Of a stretch of 64,000 bases of DNA, positions 54,113-63,143 are shown one piece after another. The number at the start of each line of letters is the position of its first letter. Within the stretch, counting starts at the first letter, position 1. A program made the position numbers and the translations under genes. The DNA lies in assembly GCF_023336505.1 (NCBI RefSeq), contig NZ_JAMAST010000008.1, forward strand, positions 1-64,000, in the 5' to 3' direction. Source of the stretch: Sporolactobacillus mangiferae (GTDB lineage: Bacteria; Bacillota; Bacilli; Bacillales; Sporolactobacillaceae). Below the pieces are notes generated by a model. That model did no database searches and was not told where the DNA came from. It saw only the letters and a program-made list of their open reading frames with translations.

Positions 54113-54652
54113 ATGTTTGAGACACTGATTCCTTTTTACAGGGAAAAAGAAAGCTACACACTGTTTTATGATGCGAATCAAAAGCAGATGTACCGATTGC
54201 CTCACAGAAACAAGGGAAACGTACGCTACTATTTTCTTGGTTTGGCTGTGCTTTATGGTTCGTACGCATTAAATGCTCTGTATCAGAACATTAGCGGCAT
54301 TGTTTCCAATCTCATCAGTTTTATCGTGATTCTGGCCGGCAGCTTCTTGGTTGCTAAATTTTTCTATAAAAACTATTATGTTCAGAATCGTTCAAGAAAC
54401 ATTTTTATCACGAATACAGATCTGCTGAATTATGCTGCTCAGGGGAAAAAACAATTTCACAGGGAATTCTTTGTGTCTCTTTTTATTTTTCTTGCCAGCG
54501 TGACCGGCTCTCTGTTTTTTTTCATGTTCAGCCGGCTGCTTCTTTTAATCGTCAGTGGGCTGGGGTATCTTGTTTTCTGGATGCTGATGATCATGAAGCC
54601 TTTTTCGCGTATGCAGCTCTATAAGAGGATAGAGAGGGGAGAAATCGATTGA
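54113..54652 (+). CDS. five-segment membrane protein in a DUF4176 operon
   Basis: A 179-residue protein with a cytoplasmic N-terminus (YREKESYTLFYDANQKQMYRLP) and two clusters of hydrophobic helices. Starts 5 bases after the previous stop and overlaps the DUF4176 gene by 4. Similar membrane proteins accompany DUF4176 in type VII secretion loci. No exact family assigned. Confidence 0.7.
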   Translation: MFETLIPFYREKESYTLFYDANQKQMYRLPHRNKGNVRYYFLGLAVLYGSYALNALYQNISGIVSNLISFIVILAGSFLVAKFFYKNYYVQNRSRNIFITNTDLLNYAAQGKKQFHREFFVSLFIFLASVTGSLFFFMFSRLLLLIVSGLGYLVFWMLMIMKPFSRMQLYKRIERGEID

Positions 54653-54945
54653 TGAAACTGTTGCCTATTGGAAGTGTTGTTCGACTTAAAAATGGTGACG
54701 TCAAACTGATGATATTAAATCGGGCCCCTTTGTACAACAAAAATGGGATAATCGGATACTTTGACTATTCGGCCTGTACGTACCCGGCAGGAAAAGTCGA
54801 AGATCAGGTCTACTTTTTTAATCATGAGAATATAGAAGAGATCTATTTTGAAGGATATATAGATGAGGAAGAAAAAGTATTTCAGGAAAAATATCAATTA
54901 AAAGTGAAAGACATGCCTTACATAAAGTTTCATATCGATAAATAA
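54649..54945 (+). CDS. DUF4176 protein (type VII secretion-associated)
   Basis: A 98-residue protein: LLPIGSVVRLKNGDVKLMI, then GYFDYSACTYPAG and EIYFEGYIDEEE match DUF4176, which occurs in Firmicute type VII secretion (WXG100/LXG) gene clusters. No EssC, WXG100 or LXG gene is in the window, so this is an orphan fragment of such a locus. Role unknown. Confidence 0.85.
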   Translation: MMKLLPIGSVVRLKNGDVKLMILNRAPLYNKNGIIGYFDYSACTYPAGKVEDQVYFFNHENIEEIYFEGYIDEEEKVFQEKYQLKVKDMPYIKFHIDK

Positions 54946-54990
54946 TCTGACCCGATTGAGTGACCTTTTGCCCCCGATGTCTACTTGCGA

Positions 54991-55152
54991 TTATAGGTTG
55001 CTCCCCAGCAGTTCGCGAATCTGGTAGTCTTTCGGAATATTAACTCTCTCACATGGCTCAATGCCGATCACACACTCGAACATTCCGGTTTCCGGGTCTT
55101 CCGGAAGTCGCGCCTCATACCCCATCATGATTTTCAGCAAAACGTTTGCCAT
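54991..55152 (-). pseudogene. internally deleted AraC-GyrI paralogue
   Basis: The 53-residue frame starts ATG at 55152 behind AGAGGGAAGCTTC, and contains LPEDPETGMFECVIGIEPC and KDYQIREL, matching EEPETGKFEYVIGVET and GDYQIRCL of the AraC-type gene at 56938-57831. The upstream 60 bases also match the promoter of that gene. The DNA-binding half and most of the effector domain are deleted, but start and promoter remain. Confidence 0.75.
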
Positions 55153-55277
55153 GAAGCTTCCCTCTAATCCCACAGTAAAATCAATATAGATAAAGCCATA
55201 AAAAATTGCGGTTCCAAATTGCGAAGTTTACAGTCCAGGATACCCAGCGGTCTGAATTGATTTCGATTAAAATTACT

Positions 55278-55330
55278 TTGACAGGTAGAGTAATTGATGC
55301 TATGATTACTACATCAGACAGAGTAATTGA
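55278..55330 (+). promoter_or_regulatory. promoter and direct-repeat operator of the PadR operon
   Basis: TTGACA at 55278 and TATGAT at 55301, 17 bases apart, form a near-consensus promoter. AGAGTAATTGA occurs at 55287 (in the spacer) and at 55320 (after the start site), a likely double operator for the PadR product. Confidence 0.8.
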
Positions 55331-55334
55331 GGAA

Positions 55335-55679
55335 ATGGGGGGTAGTCCTATTCGCAGTGATATTCTAAGAGGGCATTTAGATTCCATTATTCTTCGCCTG
55401 CTCAAAGATGAAGATTCTTATGGCTATGCACTTTCGAAAAAAATCAGCCATCGAACGGGCGGCCGATTTGAAATAAAAGAGGCTACGCTCTATGCCGTTT
55501 TTCAAAGACTGGAAAAGAAGCAGTTAATTGAGTCGTATTATGGCGCACGTTCTCATGGCGGAAAAAGAAAATATTATCGAATCACGACACTTGGAAAGGC
55601 CTATCTTTATGAGATGGTCAGAGAATGGCAAGAGGTTAAAGAAATTGTGGATTTATTTATGGAGGAGATTGATGAATGA
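55335..55679 (+). CDS. PadR-family regulator
   Basis: A 114-residue protein: DSIILRLLKDEDSYGYALSKKI, EIKEATLYAVFQRLEKKQLIE and GKRKYYRITTLGKAYL are PadR motifs. The start at 55335 is placed downstream of the promoter at 55278-55306; earlier in-frame ATGs lie in or before the promoter. It overlaps the next gene by 4 bases. Probably represses the membrane-protein operon through the repeats AGAGTAATTGA. Confidence 0.9.
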   Translation: MGGSPIRSDILRGHLDSIILRLLKDEDSYGYALSKKISHRTGGRFEIKEATLYAVFQRLEKKQLIESYYGARSHGGKRKYYRITTLGKAYLYEMVREWQEVKEIVDLFMEEIDE

Positions 55680-56095
55680 AACGTCTGACAGCCCATATTA
55701 ATAAGCTTTTTGAAACGCTTCCGGAGACCGAGCAGACAAAAATCGTGAGGGAAGAGATCATTCGCGACTTAGAAGAAAAAGTAGCTGATCTTATCGAGGA
55801 AGGCAAGTCCGAGGAGGATGCCATTAATAAAGTCATTGTTGAATTTGGAGATATTGAAGAGATCAGGCAGGAAATGGATTTACCCGATTCAAATCATCGC
55901 AAGTCTGAACTGGCACGCTTAAATCTTGGTTTTTCTCTCTGGGGGAGCGGCCTGATCATTGCACTGTTCGTCTTTATCAATTTTTATTACACGCCACATG
56001 TTGTATGGTTTATTTATCCGGCATTCGCCGTTGCCTGGTGGCCGCTTTCGATGTTCTATCACTTGCATCGCAAAAAGTTGGAGGGGAGAGAATGA
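55676..56095 (+). CDS. permease-prefix-domain membrane protein
   Basis: A 139-residue protein. Residues 1-75 form a helical bundle (HINKLFETLPETEQTKIVREEI...AINKVIVEFGDIEEIRQEM) of the permease prefix/DUF1700 type usually paired with PadR regulators. Residues 85-135 hold two membrane helices with VVWFIYPAFAVAWWPLS, the same unit repeated five times in the next protein. Overlaps both neighbours by 4 bases. Confidence 0.85.
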   Translation: MKRLTAHINKLFETLPETEQTKIVREEIIRDLEEKVADLIEEGKSEEDAINKVIVEFGDIEEIRQEMDLPDSNHRKSELARLNLGFSLWGSGLIIALFVFINFYYTPHVVWFIYPAFAVAWWPLSMFYHLHRKKLEGRE

Positions 56096-56865
56096 ACAGA
56101 GCGCTGCGCGATTTTATTGCAATAGGCTGCGTCATGACCGGCGTCTTCCTTCTGGCAGTCAATCTATTTACCGGTGTGACAAGTTTCTGGGCCATTTATC
56201 CTGTTGCATTGCTGCTCTGTCCGCTCGCCTGGTTACTGACCGGTGATCAGAAAACAGGATCCATCATCGCTTCCGGTTTATTTCTGACTTTATGTATCAT
56301 CCAAAATATCGTAGAGACTCCGGAGTATCTCTGGTTTGTTTATCTTCTGCCTGTTGCTGTTGCCTGGCCTATTGTCGTATGTGCGGGAAAAGCTGCTTTA
56401 AAGCCCGTTTTTGCATATCTGGCCAGCTTTTCGTTAATGGGCTGTTATGTGCTGCTGAACATTTATTTTGAACCACGCTTTATCTGGTGCATTTTCCCGA
56501 CTTTTGCCTTGCTATGGTGGCCAATTGGCATTACATTCGGGCGTCACCCTCATCAATTGTCGATTATTGGCTCTGGACTGATTATTATTTTCTTTGCGGC
56601 TGTCAATCGCATCACTTCACCTGACTGTTTTTGGGTCATTCACCCGATCTTTGCTGTGCTGTGGTGGCCAATGAGCCTGTTTCTGGCTAAGAAACCGTTC
56701 CTTTTTGCCATGACTGGAGCTGGTGTGACCATCCTTTATTTTTCATCGGTGAATTATTTGGTATCACCGCAGCATTTGTGGGCGGTGTATCCCGCGTTTG
56801 CCGTTTCCTGGTGGCCCTTATCCGTGTACTATTTTGTTCATCGATTAAGACGGCTGACCCATTAA
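56092..56865 (+). CDS. membrane protein made of repeated two-helix WWP units
   Basis: A 257-residue membrane protein with about ten hydrophobic helices in five two-helix repeats. Each repeat ends in a W..(Y/F/H)P.FA..WWP-type motif: WAIYPVALLLCPLAW, WFVYLLPVAVAWP, WCIFPTFALLWWPIG, WVIHPIFAVLWWPMS, WAVYPAFAVSWWPLS. Later repeats are more alike. The upstream gene adds a sixth copy. Third gene of a PadR operon. Function unknown. Confidence 0.85.
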   Translation: MNRALRDFIAIGCVMTGVFLLAVNLFTGVTSFWAIYPVALLLCPLAWLLTGDQKTGSIIASGLFLTLCIIQNIVETPEYLWFVYLLPVAVAWPIVVCAGKAALKPVFAYLASFSLMGCYVLLNIYFEPRFIWCIFPTFALLWWPIGITFGRHPHQLSIIGSGLIIIFFAAVNRITSPDCFWVIHPIFAVLWWPMSLFLAKKPFLFAMTGAGVTILYFSSVNYLVSPQHLWAVYPAFAVSWWPLSVYYFVHRLRRLTH

Positions 56866-56882
56866 AGAATGAGGACAAAAGA

Positions 56883-56926
56883 AAAACACGGATAACCCGC
56901 CTGCTGATTAGGGAGCATCCGTGTTT
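56883..56926 (+). terminator. terminator after the PadR operon
   Basis: AAAACACGGAT and ATCCGTGTTT pair with a 23-base loop. It lies between convergent genes. Confidence 0.6.
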
Positions 56927-56937
56927 CGATCTATCGA

Positions 56938-57831
56938 TTATTCTTGTTTTTTTACAATCGGAATATAAATGGCACATACTTTTCCTGTGTCTGACATGCA
57001 TGTGTCGTCGTAAAGCTCAAAGTCGGCACAATTTGGTGCATATTCATATCCGGATTTGGCAAACCATTCATTAAAGATGTAGTTCCACGTGCCTTGAATA
57101 GCATTGGAAAAATGATCTGCATTACTTGGCGGTGTTGAAAAGACCGCATAGGTTGCGCCGGGAAGGCAGCGGATTTGATAGTCGCCTGGAATCGCTGCGC
57201 CTTCACGAGTTTCGACGCCGATCACATATTCGAATTTCCCAGTTTCCGGTTCTTCCGGGAAGCATGCCCCATACTCGTCATGCTTTTTCACAAACTCCTC
57301 GGAGTGAAGCTTTTCCATTCTGCCATCCGTCATATATTCTTTCCAAAACTCTGGAATGGCCTGGTTGTTTTCGCCATCAGATGCTGTTGTCTTAAGCACA
57401 AAGCCAGCGATTTGCAGCGCAGGAAGTTTCACAAATTTCGGTTCCAATAGAATTCCTCCAATTAAATAGTTGTTGGTAAGGGAGAGACTTGGCGGGAGTG
57501 GCCGTGCACGATGGGCGTGCAACCGGTACGTTCCCGGCGAGCAGCCGAAATGACGGCGGAATGCCTTGCTGAAGCCAGATTGAGTCTCAAATCCATATTT
57601 CACTGAAAGATCAAGAATACGCTGCCTGGATGCGAGTTCATAGGCGGCAAAAGCAAGACGGCGGTTGCGCACATAAGTCATCACCGAATAGCCGGTTCCC
57701 CACTGGAAAACCCGGCAGAAGTGCCAAGTTGAGTATCCGGCACGTGCTGCTAATTGCTCGGGCGTGATGTCACCTGAGATATGTTCGTCAACATAGTCCA
57801 GAATATCTTGCAAGATTTCCATTGTGTCCAT
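56938..57831 (-). CDS. AraC-family regulator with GyrI-like effector domain
   Basis: A 297-residue protein. Residues 5-105 carry two AraC helix-turn-helices (ITPEQLAARAGYSTWHFCRVFQ and ILDLSVKYGFETQSGFSKAFRRHFG). Residues 130-297 are a GyrI/Rob-like ligand domain (AIPGDYQIRCLPGATYAVF, YEYAPNCADFELYDD). It is of the Rob/BltR-like type that senses small drugs. GGAGGGA precedes the ATG. A deleted paralogue is at 54991. Confidence 0.92.
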   Translation of the reverse strand: MDTMEILQDILDYVDEHISGDITPEQLAARAGYSTWHFCRVFQWGTGYSVMTYVRNRRLAFAAYELASRQRILDLSVKYGFETQSGFSKAFRRHFGCSPGTYRLHAHRARPLPPSLSLTNNYLIGGILLEPKFVKLPALQIAGFVLKTTASDGENNQAIPEFWKEYMTDGRMEKLHSEEFVKKHDEYGACFPEEPETGKFEYVIGVETREGAAIPGDYQIRCLPGATYAVFSTPPSNADHFSNAIQGTWNYIFNEWFAKSGYEYAPNCADFELYDDTCMSDTGKVCAIYIPIVKKQE

Positions 57832-58050
57832 GAAGCATTCCCTCCAACCGTACGGTAAATTCAGTATAGCAAAGCTGTAAAAAGACGTTGTTCCAAAATT
57901 GCGGCATTCGTAGTGAATGTATTTTTATTCTCCATACGCAAAATTATTGGAATATGATCGGAAAATATTAACAGCAACAGGTTCAGAAAAATCAATCTAT
58001 GTTATGATAGTGATAGAATGTTAAATATCACTGTAAAGAAGGCTAGAGAG

Positions 58051-58989
58051 ATGAGAAAGTATGCAATTATCGGTCTTGGTCACGTTGGCGCCGCAGCTGC
58101 ATTCCAGCTCGTATTAAGGGGGATTGCCGATGAGCTGATCCTTATCGATACGAACGAAGAACTGGCACGCGCCGAGCAGCTTGATCTGCAGGACATGCAG
58201 GGAAGGATTGACACACGAACCATCATTAAAATCAATGATTACGACGAACTTGCCGATGCGGATATCCTGTTCATTACCGCCGGGAATATTCTCGCCTACG
58301 CGGAGAAGCAGGCAGCAGGCAACCGTTGGGCTGAGTTCGAGTACACGAAGGACATTGTTCGCGATATTGCACCGAAGGTTAAAGCGTCCGGCTTCCATGG
58401 TGTGGTTATTGATACGATGAATCCATGTGATGCAATTACACAGTATTTTCAGGAAAACACCGGACTCAGCCGTCAGCAGGTTTTTGCGACCGGCACATTC
58501 CTTGATACGGCCCGGATGCAGAAGGTTGTTTCGGATCAGTTTAACTGCGATCCAAAAAATGTTTCCGGCTATGTTTACGGAGAGCATGGGGAATCGCAAT
58601 TCACAGCCTGGTCAACGGTCCGCGTAAACGGACTGGATATTACAGAGCTTGCTGAGGGACAAAATCTGAATCTGGATGATCTTGAAGAAGCAGCACGCCG
58701 CGGAGGCTGGGAAGTCTATAAGGGAAAGGGCTACACAAGCTGGGCCATCTCGACCTGTGCTGTTAAACTCGGTCAGGCGGTTCTCTCCGATGCCCGTGCC
58801 GCATATATCTGCTCCTGCTACAGCGAAAAGTACGGTACATATGTCGGCCAGCCAGCCATCATCGGCAAGAATGGAATCGAAGAAGTACTGACGCTTCCAT
58901 TAACAGATGCGGAAGAAGCAAGATTCAAACATTCCGCCGATACAATTAAGGAAAAGTTCCAGGCATTTTCTACACAGACCAACGGATGA
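58051..58989 (+). CDS. L-2-hydroxyacid dehydrogenase (L-HicDH-like, LDH/MDH family)
   Basis: A 312-residue NAD-dependent enzyme. The dinucleotide motif GLGHVGAAAAFQL is at residue 8; the catalytic histidine is in GYVYGEHGESQF and the substrate aspartate/arginine region in GTFLDTARM. The motif TMNPCD where LDH has VTNPVD, and the overall form, resemble L-2-hydroxyisocaproate dehydrogenases of lactic acid bacteria, which act on branched 2-keto acids. The start at 58051 follows AAGG; an earlier frame start is less likely. Confidence 0.88.
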   Translation: MRKYAIIGLGHVGAAAAFQLVLRGIADELILIDTNEELARAEQLDLQDMQGRIDTRTIIKINDYDELADADILFITAGNILAYAEKQAAGNRWAEFEYTKDIVRDIAPKVKASGFHGVVIDTMNPCDAITQYFQENTGLSRQQVFATGTFLDTARMQKVVSDQFNCDPKNVSGYVYGEHGESQFTAWSTVRVNGLDITELAEGQNLNLDDLEEAARRGGWEVYKGKGYTSWAISTCAVKLGQAVLSDARAAYICSCYSEKYGTYVGQPAIIGKNGIEEVLTLPLTDAEEARFKHSADTIKEKFQAFSTQTNG

Positions 58990-59164
58990 ATGCTGTAAAC
59001 GAACCTTTCGTGAAAAACAGAATTCAGAAAACCAGTAAAAAAACGTTTAAAAAAAGTAAATGAAGCATGCCAAATGTCAACTCGATCATTCAGTCTGTCC
59101 CTTTGCAGTACCTGAATATCGAGTTTTCTTATTTAATCGAATGAGGGCAGTCAGGAGGCGCTCA

Positions 59165-59551
59165 ATGAATTTCCATTCACCGCAAATCAATTTGTATGTT
59201 GAAGACCTGGCAAAATCGAAAGCTTTTTATGAAAGCCTGGGATTTAAAACGACGTTTACGGCTGAAATTGATGGTTTGGCGGTTCATCATGAACTGGTGC
59301 TTGAAGGATTTACACTGGGCATTGCGACAAAAGAGTCCGCGGTCGATATTCATGGCCTGGCTCCGGGGGGTAACTCGGGCTGTGAATTGGTATTTTGGGT
59401 AGATGATGCAGATCGCGCAGTTACTTTTTTAATAGAAAAAGGGGCCAAACGGTTGTCTGAGCCCCATGACTTTCTCAATCACCGTCTTCGTGCCGGCTGG
59501 ATAAAGGACCCGGATGGCAATCCGATTCAACTGGTTTGTAAACGGGCTTAA
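59165..59551 (+). CDS. VOC-family (glyoxalase/bleomycin-resistance-like) protein
   Basis: A 128-residue protein starting MNFHSPQINLYVEDLAKSKAFYESLGF and ending IKDPDGNPIQLVCKRA. Two beta-alpha-beta modules are clear. AGGAGG precedes the ATG. Substrate unknown. Confidence 0.9.
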   Translation: MNFHSPQINLYVEDLAKSKAFYESLGFKTTFTAEIDGLAVHHELVLEGFTLGIATKESAVDIHGLAPGGNSGCELVFWVDDADRAVTFLIEKGAKRLSEPHDFLNHRLRAGWIKDPDGNPIQLVCKRA

Positions 59552-59612
59552 AGATGCAGTGTGATCATCATGCGGGTACTGGTATGTCCTGATACAATCC
59601 GCAATTGGCAAT

Positions 59613-60194
59613 TTAAAGATTTTTCCGGTAACAGCGGCATTCGTGGACACGAGAAAATCTTTTTTTAATCAGCGTTTCATCTGCTCCTGTATACTGTGCA
59701 AAGCAGAATTTTGGCTTTAAATGCGGATCGGTTGCATGGATGGTTCCATTCAGTTCGTTGCCCTCCATGAATATATGCAAATAATGGCTCACCTGATGAA
59801 AGCCATTTTTCTGATACCAGAGATTGACCCAGGCATCATCACGCGTGTAGGCCTCCAGCTGAAAAATATTGAGCGATTTCAGCTTCTTTTCCGTTGCAAT
59901 GAGCAAAGCCGTACCGATCCCTGATCGTTGGAAATCGGGATGGACAGCCAGGTGCCAGATCATAGCGCCAAGCGCGGAACAGGCCGCGCAAACGGTGTGT
60001 TTCTCTGTTTCATATTCAACGTCGATCAGGCCAATCACCTGACCTTTTTCAATAGCGACGAGCTCAATGGATGGATGTGCGTATACTTCTTTCTGCTGAT
60101 AAACATCATCGTAATAGGCCGTATGAAGAAAAGCAAGAACGCGGCAGCGCAGCCAGCTTTCCTCATCTTCTGGCTGATATTCTCGAATTTCCAA
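59613..60194 (-). CDS. GNAT-family acetyltransferase behind a G9 tract
   Basis: A 193-residue protein: MIWHLAVHPDFQRSGIGTALLIATE is the acetyl-CoA site, WVNLWYQKNGFHQVSHY follows. The start is TTG at 60194. The Shine-Dalgarno region is a run of nine G at 60200-60208; length changes in this run could alter translation. Confidence 0.85.
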   Translation of the reverse strand: MEIREYQPEDEESWLRCRVLAFLHTAYYDDVYQQKEVYAHPSIELVAIEKGQVIGLIDVEYETEKHTVCAACSALGAMIWHLAVHPDFQRSGIGTALLIATEKKLKSLNIFQLEAYTRDDAWVNLWYQKNGFHQVSHYLHIFMEGNELNGTIHATDPHLKPKFCFAQYTGADETLIKKRFSRVHECRCYRKNL

Positions 60195-60218
60195 ACAATC
60201 CCCCCCCCAACGATTGCT

Positions 60219-60400
60219 TCAGTTTTTAATCCTGAAAAGCCGCAGACTATTTAGAATAACAAGCAATGCTGCACCGGTATCACTCAATACAGCCAGCCAA
60301 AGCGTCAGCCATCCCGGAAAAACGAGGAGCATAGCGGCCGCTTTGACAAGCAGAGCGAAAGCGATATTTTGCTTGATGATTTTGTCGCCCTCATTCTCAC
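60219..60400 (-). pseudogene. cadA: C-terminal tail of a cadmium/zinc P-type ATPase (cadA)
   Basis: The frame reads [42 protein letters not shown] and ends LFRIKN stop, the last about 55 residues of CadA-type ATPases. The preceding about 650 residues are missing. It directly follows a cadC-like gene, the normal cadCA order, so an internal deletion removed most of cadA. Confidence 0.85.
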
Positions 60401-60412
60401 GCCGCTCTTTTC

Positions 60413-60802
60413 CTATTCAGCCAGTTCCTGATCACTTTGGTTCTCTTTTGGCTGCTGATGTAAAAATACGAGTTTTACCAGCTTGCGGATATTATCATCA
60501 ACCAAAGTGTAATAAACGAATTTTCCATCTTTACGTGACTCGGCAAATCCCCATTTTTTTAATAACCGAAGATGATGAGACGCTGTTGCTTTGGAGCATC
60601 CAATCACCGCGCAAACGTCGCACACACACAACTCCTGCTCAAGTGCCAGTGCATGAATAATGGTTACGCGCGTTTGATCCGCCAATAATTTAAACAGATC
60701 CGCCACTGGATCAGAGCGGCATTCCGACAATTCTTTTCTAAGGCGCATCACCTTGTCTTTATGAATACAGGTCACTTTGCAGATATCCTGTTGTACAGGC
60801 AT
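60413..60802 (-). CDS. cadC: CadC-type metal-responsive repressor
   Basis: A 129-residue ArsR/SmtB protein. The N-terminal cysteines in DICKVTC and the alpha-3 pair in ELCVCDVC are those that bind Cd/Pb/Zn in Cad[17 protein letters not shown] is the recognition helix. GAGGTG lies 4 bases before the ATG. The palindromes upstream match the CadC operator. The regulated pump is lost. Confidence 0.92.
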   Translation of the reverse strand: MPVQQDICKVTCIHKDKVMRLRKELSECRSDPVADLFKLLADQTRVTIIHALALEQELCVCDVCAVIGCSKATASHHLRLLKKWGFAESRKDGKFVYYTLVDDNIRKLVKLVFLHQQPKENQSDQELAE

Positions 60803-60814
60803 CTGATCACCTCA

Positions 60815-60878
60815 ATCAAATGAATATTTGATTAAAGTATAGATTAATTGTCTTTCATAATCAAATCATTGTTTGATT
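60815..60878 (-). promoter_or_regulatory. two CadC-type operator palindromes
   Basis: ATCAAATGAATATTTGAT at 60815 and AATCAAATCATTGTTTGATT at 60859 share TCAAAT/ATTTGA arms like the known CadC site of plasmid pI258. They flank the probable cadC promoter. Confidence 0.8.
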
Positions 60879-61244
60879 ATTGATGAAGAAAGTGAACGAG
60901 GAAAATAAGTGCGCAACTAAATTTCAACTGCTTCGTTAAAAATTTTAAAATTTTATGGAGTGGGGTTGTTATCCAGGAAAAACAGATGTATATTGTATTA
61001 CAGAATAAAAGTTTCCTATGAGAAACATTGATTCTATACAGAAAAATAAATTCATTATGGAAGAAGGCGAACATCCAGGTATGGAATGGTTTTCGATGAA
61101 GAAAAAATTATGGTCATGATAATAATCGCGAGCGAAAGTTTTTTCGGTTTTTGCTGTGACCATGATTTTTTCAGAATAAGGAATTGATCGAATAAGTGGG
61201 CATCAAAAAATGAATATTGACTAAAAATGGAAAGGTGTGAAAGT
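60879..61244. other. leader region of mntH
   Basis: No gene seen. AT-rich, probably holding the mntH promoter; I could not identify a certain MntR box. Confidence 0.4.
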
Positions 61245-62624
61245 ATGACTGAACTGCAAAGCGTCAGAAAACAGTCGCAACAACGTCGTAAATTAATTGA
61301 ATATGCAAATGGGCCCAGTCTGGAAGAAATCAACAGTACGGTTCCCATTCCAAAAAACGGGAACTTTTGGCGGACACTGGCCGCTTTTTCGGGTCCCGGA
61401 GCACTGGTTGCTGTCGGCTACATGGACCCGGGCAACTGGGTAACGTCCATTGGCGGCGGAGCACAATATGGTTATCTTCTGATTTCGGTCATTCTTATTT
61501 CAAGTTTAATTGCGATGCTGCTTCAGTACATGGCTGCAAAGCTTGGCATTGTCACGCAAATGGATCTGGCTCAGACGACTCGTGCCCATACAGGCAAAGT
61601 ACTTGGAGTTATTCTCTGGATTACGACTGAGGCAGCCATCTGTGCCACGGATATTGCGGAGGTCATTGGCGGTGCGATTGCGTTGCAGCTGCTGTTTCAT
61701 ATCCCGCTTGTGATCGGTGTTTCATTGACTGTTCTCGACGTACTCCTGCTGCTGCTTCTGACTAAGCTTGGTTTTAGAAAAATAGAGGCTATTGTCATCA
61801 CCTTGATTTCCGTCATCTTACTTGTTTTCTTATATGAAGTTGTCGTTTCTAATCCTAATGTTGCAGCGATGTTTGCCGGATTTGTTCCGAAACCCGAGAT
61901 TCTGCATACCGGCCAGTTAACGATGGCTTTAGGTATTGTCGGCGCGACGGTCATGCCGCACAATCTTTATCTGCATTCATCGATTGCACAGTCTCGCAGT
62001 ATTGATCACAACAATGAAAAAGAGGTTGCCAAAGCAGTAAAGTTTGCTACATGGGATTCTAATATTCAACTGTCCGGTGCATTTATTATCAACTGCCTGC
62101 TGCTGGTGCTTGGTGCGGCACTGTTCTTCGGGCACGGTGAAGGTCTTGGTACGTTCACGTCGCTTTTCAATGCTTTGCAGGACAATCAGCTGGCCGGAGC
62201 GGTCGCGAGCCCTGTTTTAAGTATTCTGTTTGCGGTTGCGCTTCTTGCTTCCGGGCAGAACTCGACGATTACCGGCACATTGACCGGGCAGATTGTCATG
62301 GAAGGATATATTCACTTGAAGATGCCTCTGTGGGCGCGCCGTCTGGTGACACGTTTAATTTCTGTGATCCCGGTTCTGGCCTGCACGATCATTTATCATG
62401 GTGAAGAGAGCGCCATGGATAACCTGCTTGTTAACTCACAAGTGTTTCTGTCGATTGCCTTGCCGATTTCCATGATTCCGCTGACTCTTTTTACCAGCTC
62501 GAAAAAAATTATGGGCGAACGTTTTGTTAATAAAATGTGGGTGACACTGGTTGCCTGGGCTTGCACGATCGTGCTTACGTATCTTAACCTGCAGATTGTC
62601 TGGGGATTTATTACATCGCTGTGA
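61245..62624 (+). CDS. mntH: NRAMP manganese transporter
   Basis: A 459-residue membrane protein. The NRAMP metal-site motifs DPGNW and MPHNLYLHS are present; the consensus around the first is VGYMDPGNW. It imports Mn2+ (and Fe2+) with protons. Start at 61245 behind AAAGGTG. Followed 22 bases later by a universal stress protein gene, probably one operon. Confidence 0.93.
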   Translation: MTELQSVRKQSQQRRKLIEYANGPSLEEINSTVPIPKNGNFWRTLAAFSGPGALVAVGYMDPGNWVTSIGGGAQYGYLLISVILISSLIAMLLQYMAAKLGIVTQMDLAQTTRAHTGKVLGVILWITTEAAICATDIAEVIGGAIALQLLFHIPLVIGVSLTVLDVLLLLLLTKLGFRKIEAIVITLISVILLVFLYEVVVSNPNVAAMFAGFVPKPEILHTGQLTMALGIVGATVMPHNLYLHSSIAQSRSIDHNNEKEVAKAVKFATWDSNIQLSGAFIINCLLLVLGAALFFGHGEGLGTFTSLFNALQDNQLAGAVASPVLSILFAVALLASGQNSTITGTLTGQIVMEGYIHLKMPLWARRLVTRLISVIPVLACTIIYHGEESAMDNLLVNSQVFLSIALPISMIPLTLFTSSKKIMGERFVNKMWVTLVAWACTIVLTYLNLQIVWGFITSL

Positions 62625-62646
62625 TCACGCATTGGAGGCGTAATTG

Positions 62647-63078
62647 ATGAACGAAGATTTTTCACATCTGTTAGTTGGTGTCGATGATTCTGCGGACGCG
62701 CAACTGGCGTTTCGGTATGCGATGTATCGCGCCAAAAAAGATCAGCTAAAAATGACGATTGTATCCATTTTGGAAAAAGGTGAAATGAATGTATATCAGG
62801 CACTGAATAAAGATTTTATTCACGGGAAGCGTGAAGATCTGGAAGAACATGTGCAGCTCTACAAAAAAGCAGCACTGGATTATGGTGTCGAACATGTCGA
62901 AGTGATTGTTGCTGAAGGCGAACCGGGTGAAACGATCGTTAAAGATATCATTCCGCACACGGATGCCGATTTATTGATTATCGGCTCCGAAGATAAGAAA
63001 GGGATTGCAAAACATTTTGGCAGTCAGGCGGCGTATATGGCCAAATATGCTCCCATATCTGTTCTTGTCGTTCGTTGA
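62647..63078 (+). CDS. universal stress protein (UspA family)
   Basis: A 143-residue protein: LLVGVDDSADAQLAFRYAM at the start and LLIIGSEDKKGIAKHFGSQAAYMAKYAPISVLVVR at the end; the ATP-type loop G-2x-G-9x-G(S) is modified. GGAGG precedes the ATG at 62647. The mntH-usp pairing is common in lactic acid bacteria. Confidence 0.92.
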   Translation: MNEDFSHLLVGVDDSADAQLAFRYAMYRAKKDQLKMTIVSILEKGEMNVYQALNKDFIHGKREDLEEHVQLYKKAALDYGVEHVEVIVAEGEPGETIVKDIIPHTDADLLIIGSEDKKGIAKHFGSQAAYMAKYAPISVLVVR

Positions 63079-63143
63079 TACCAGGGAAAGCAATACAGCA
63101 AACTGCATGCTGCCGCTTTCAAGAAAACTGTGGAGACAGCAAT

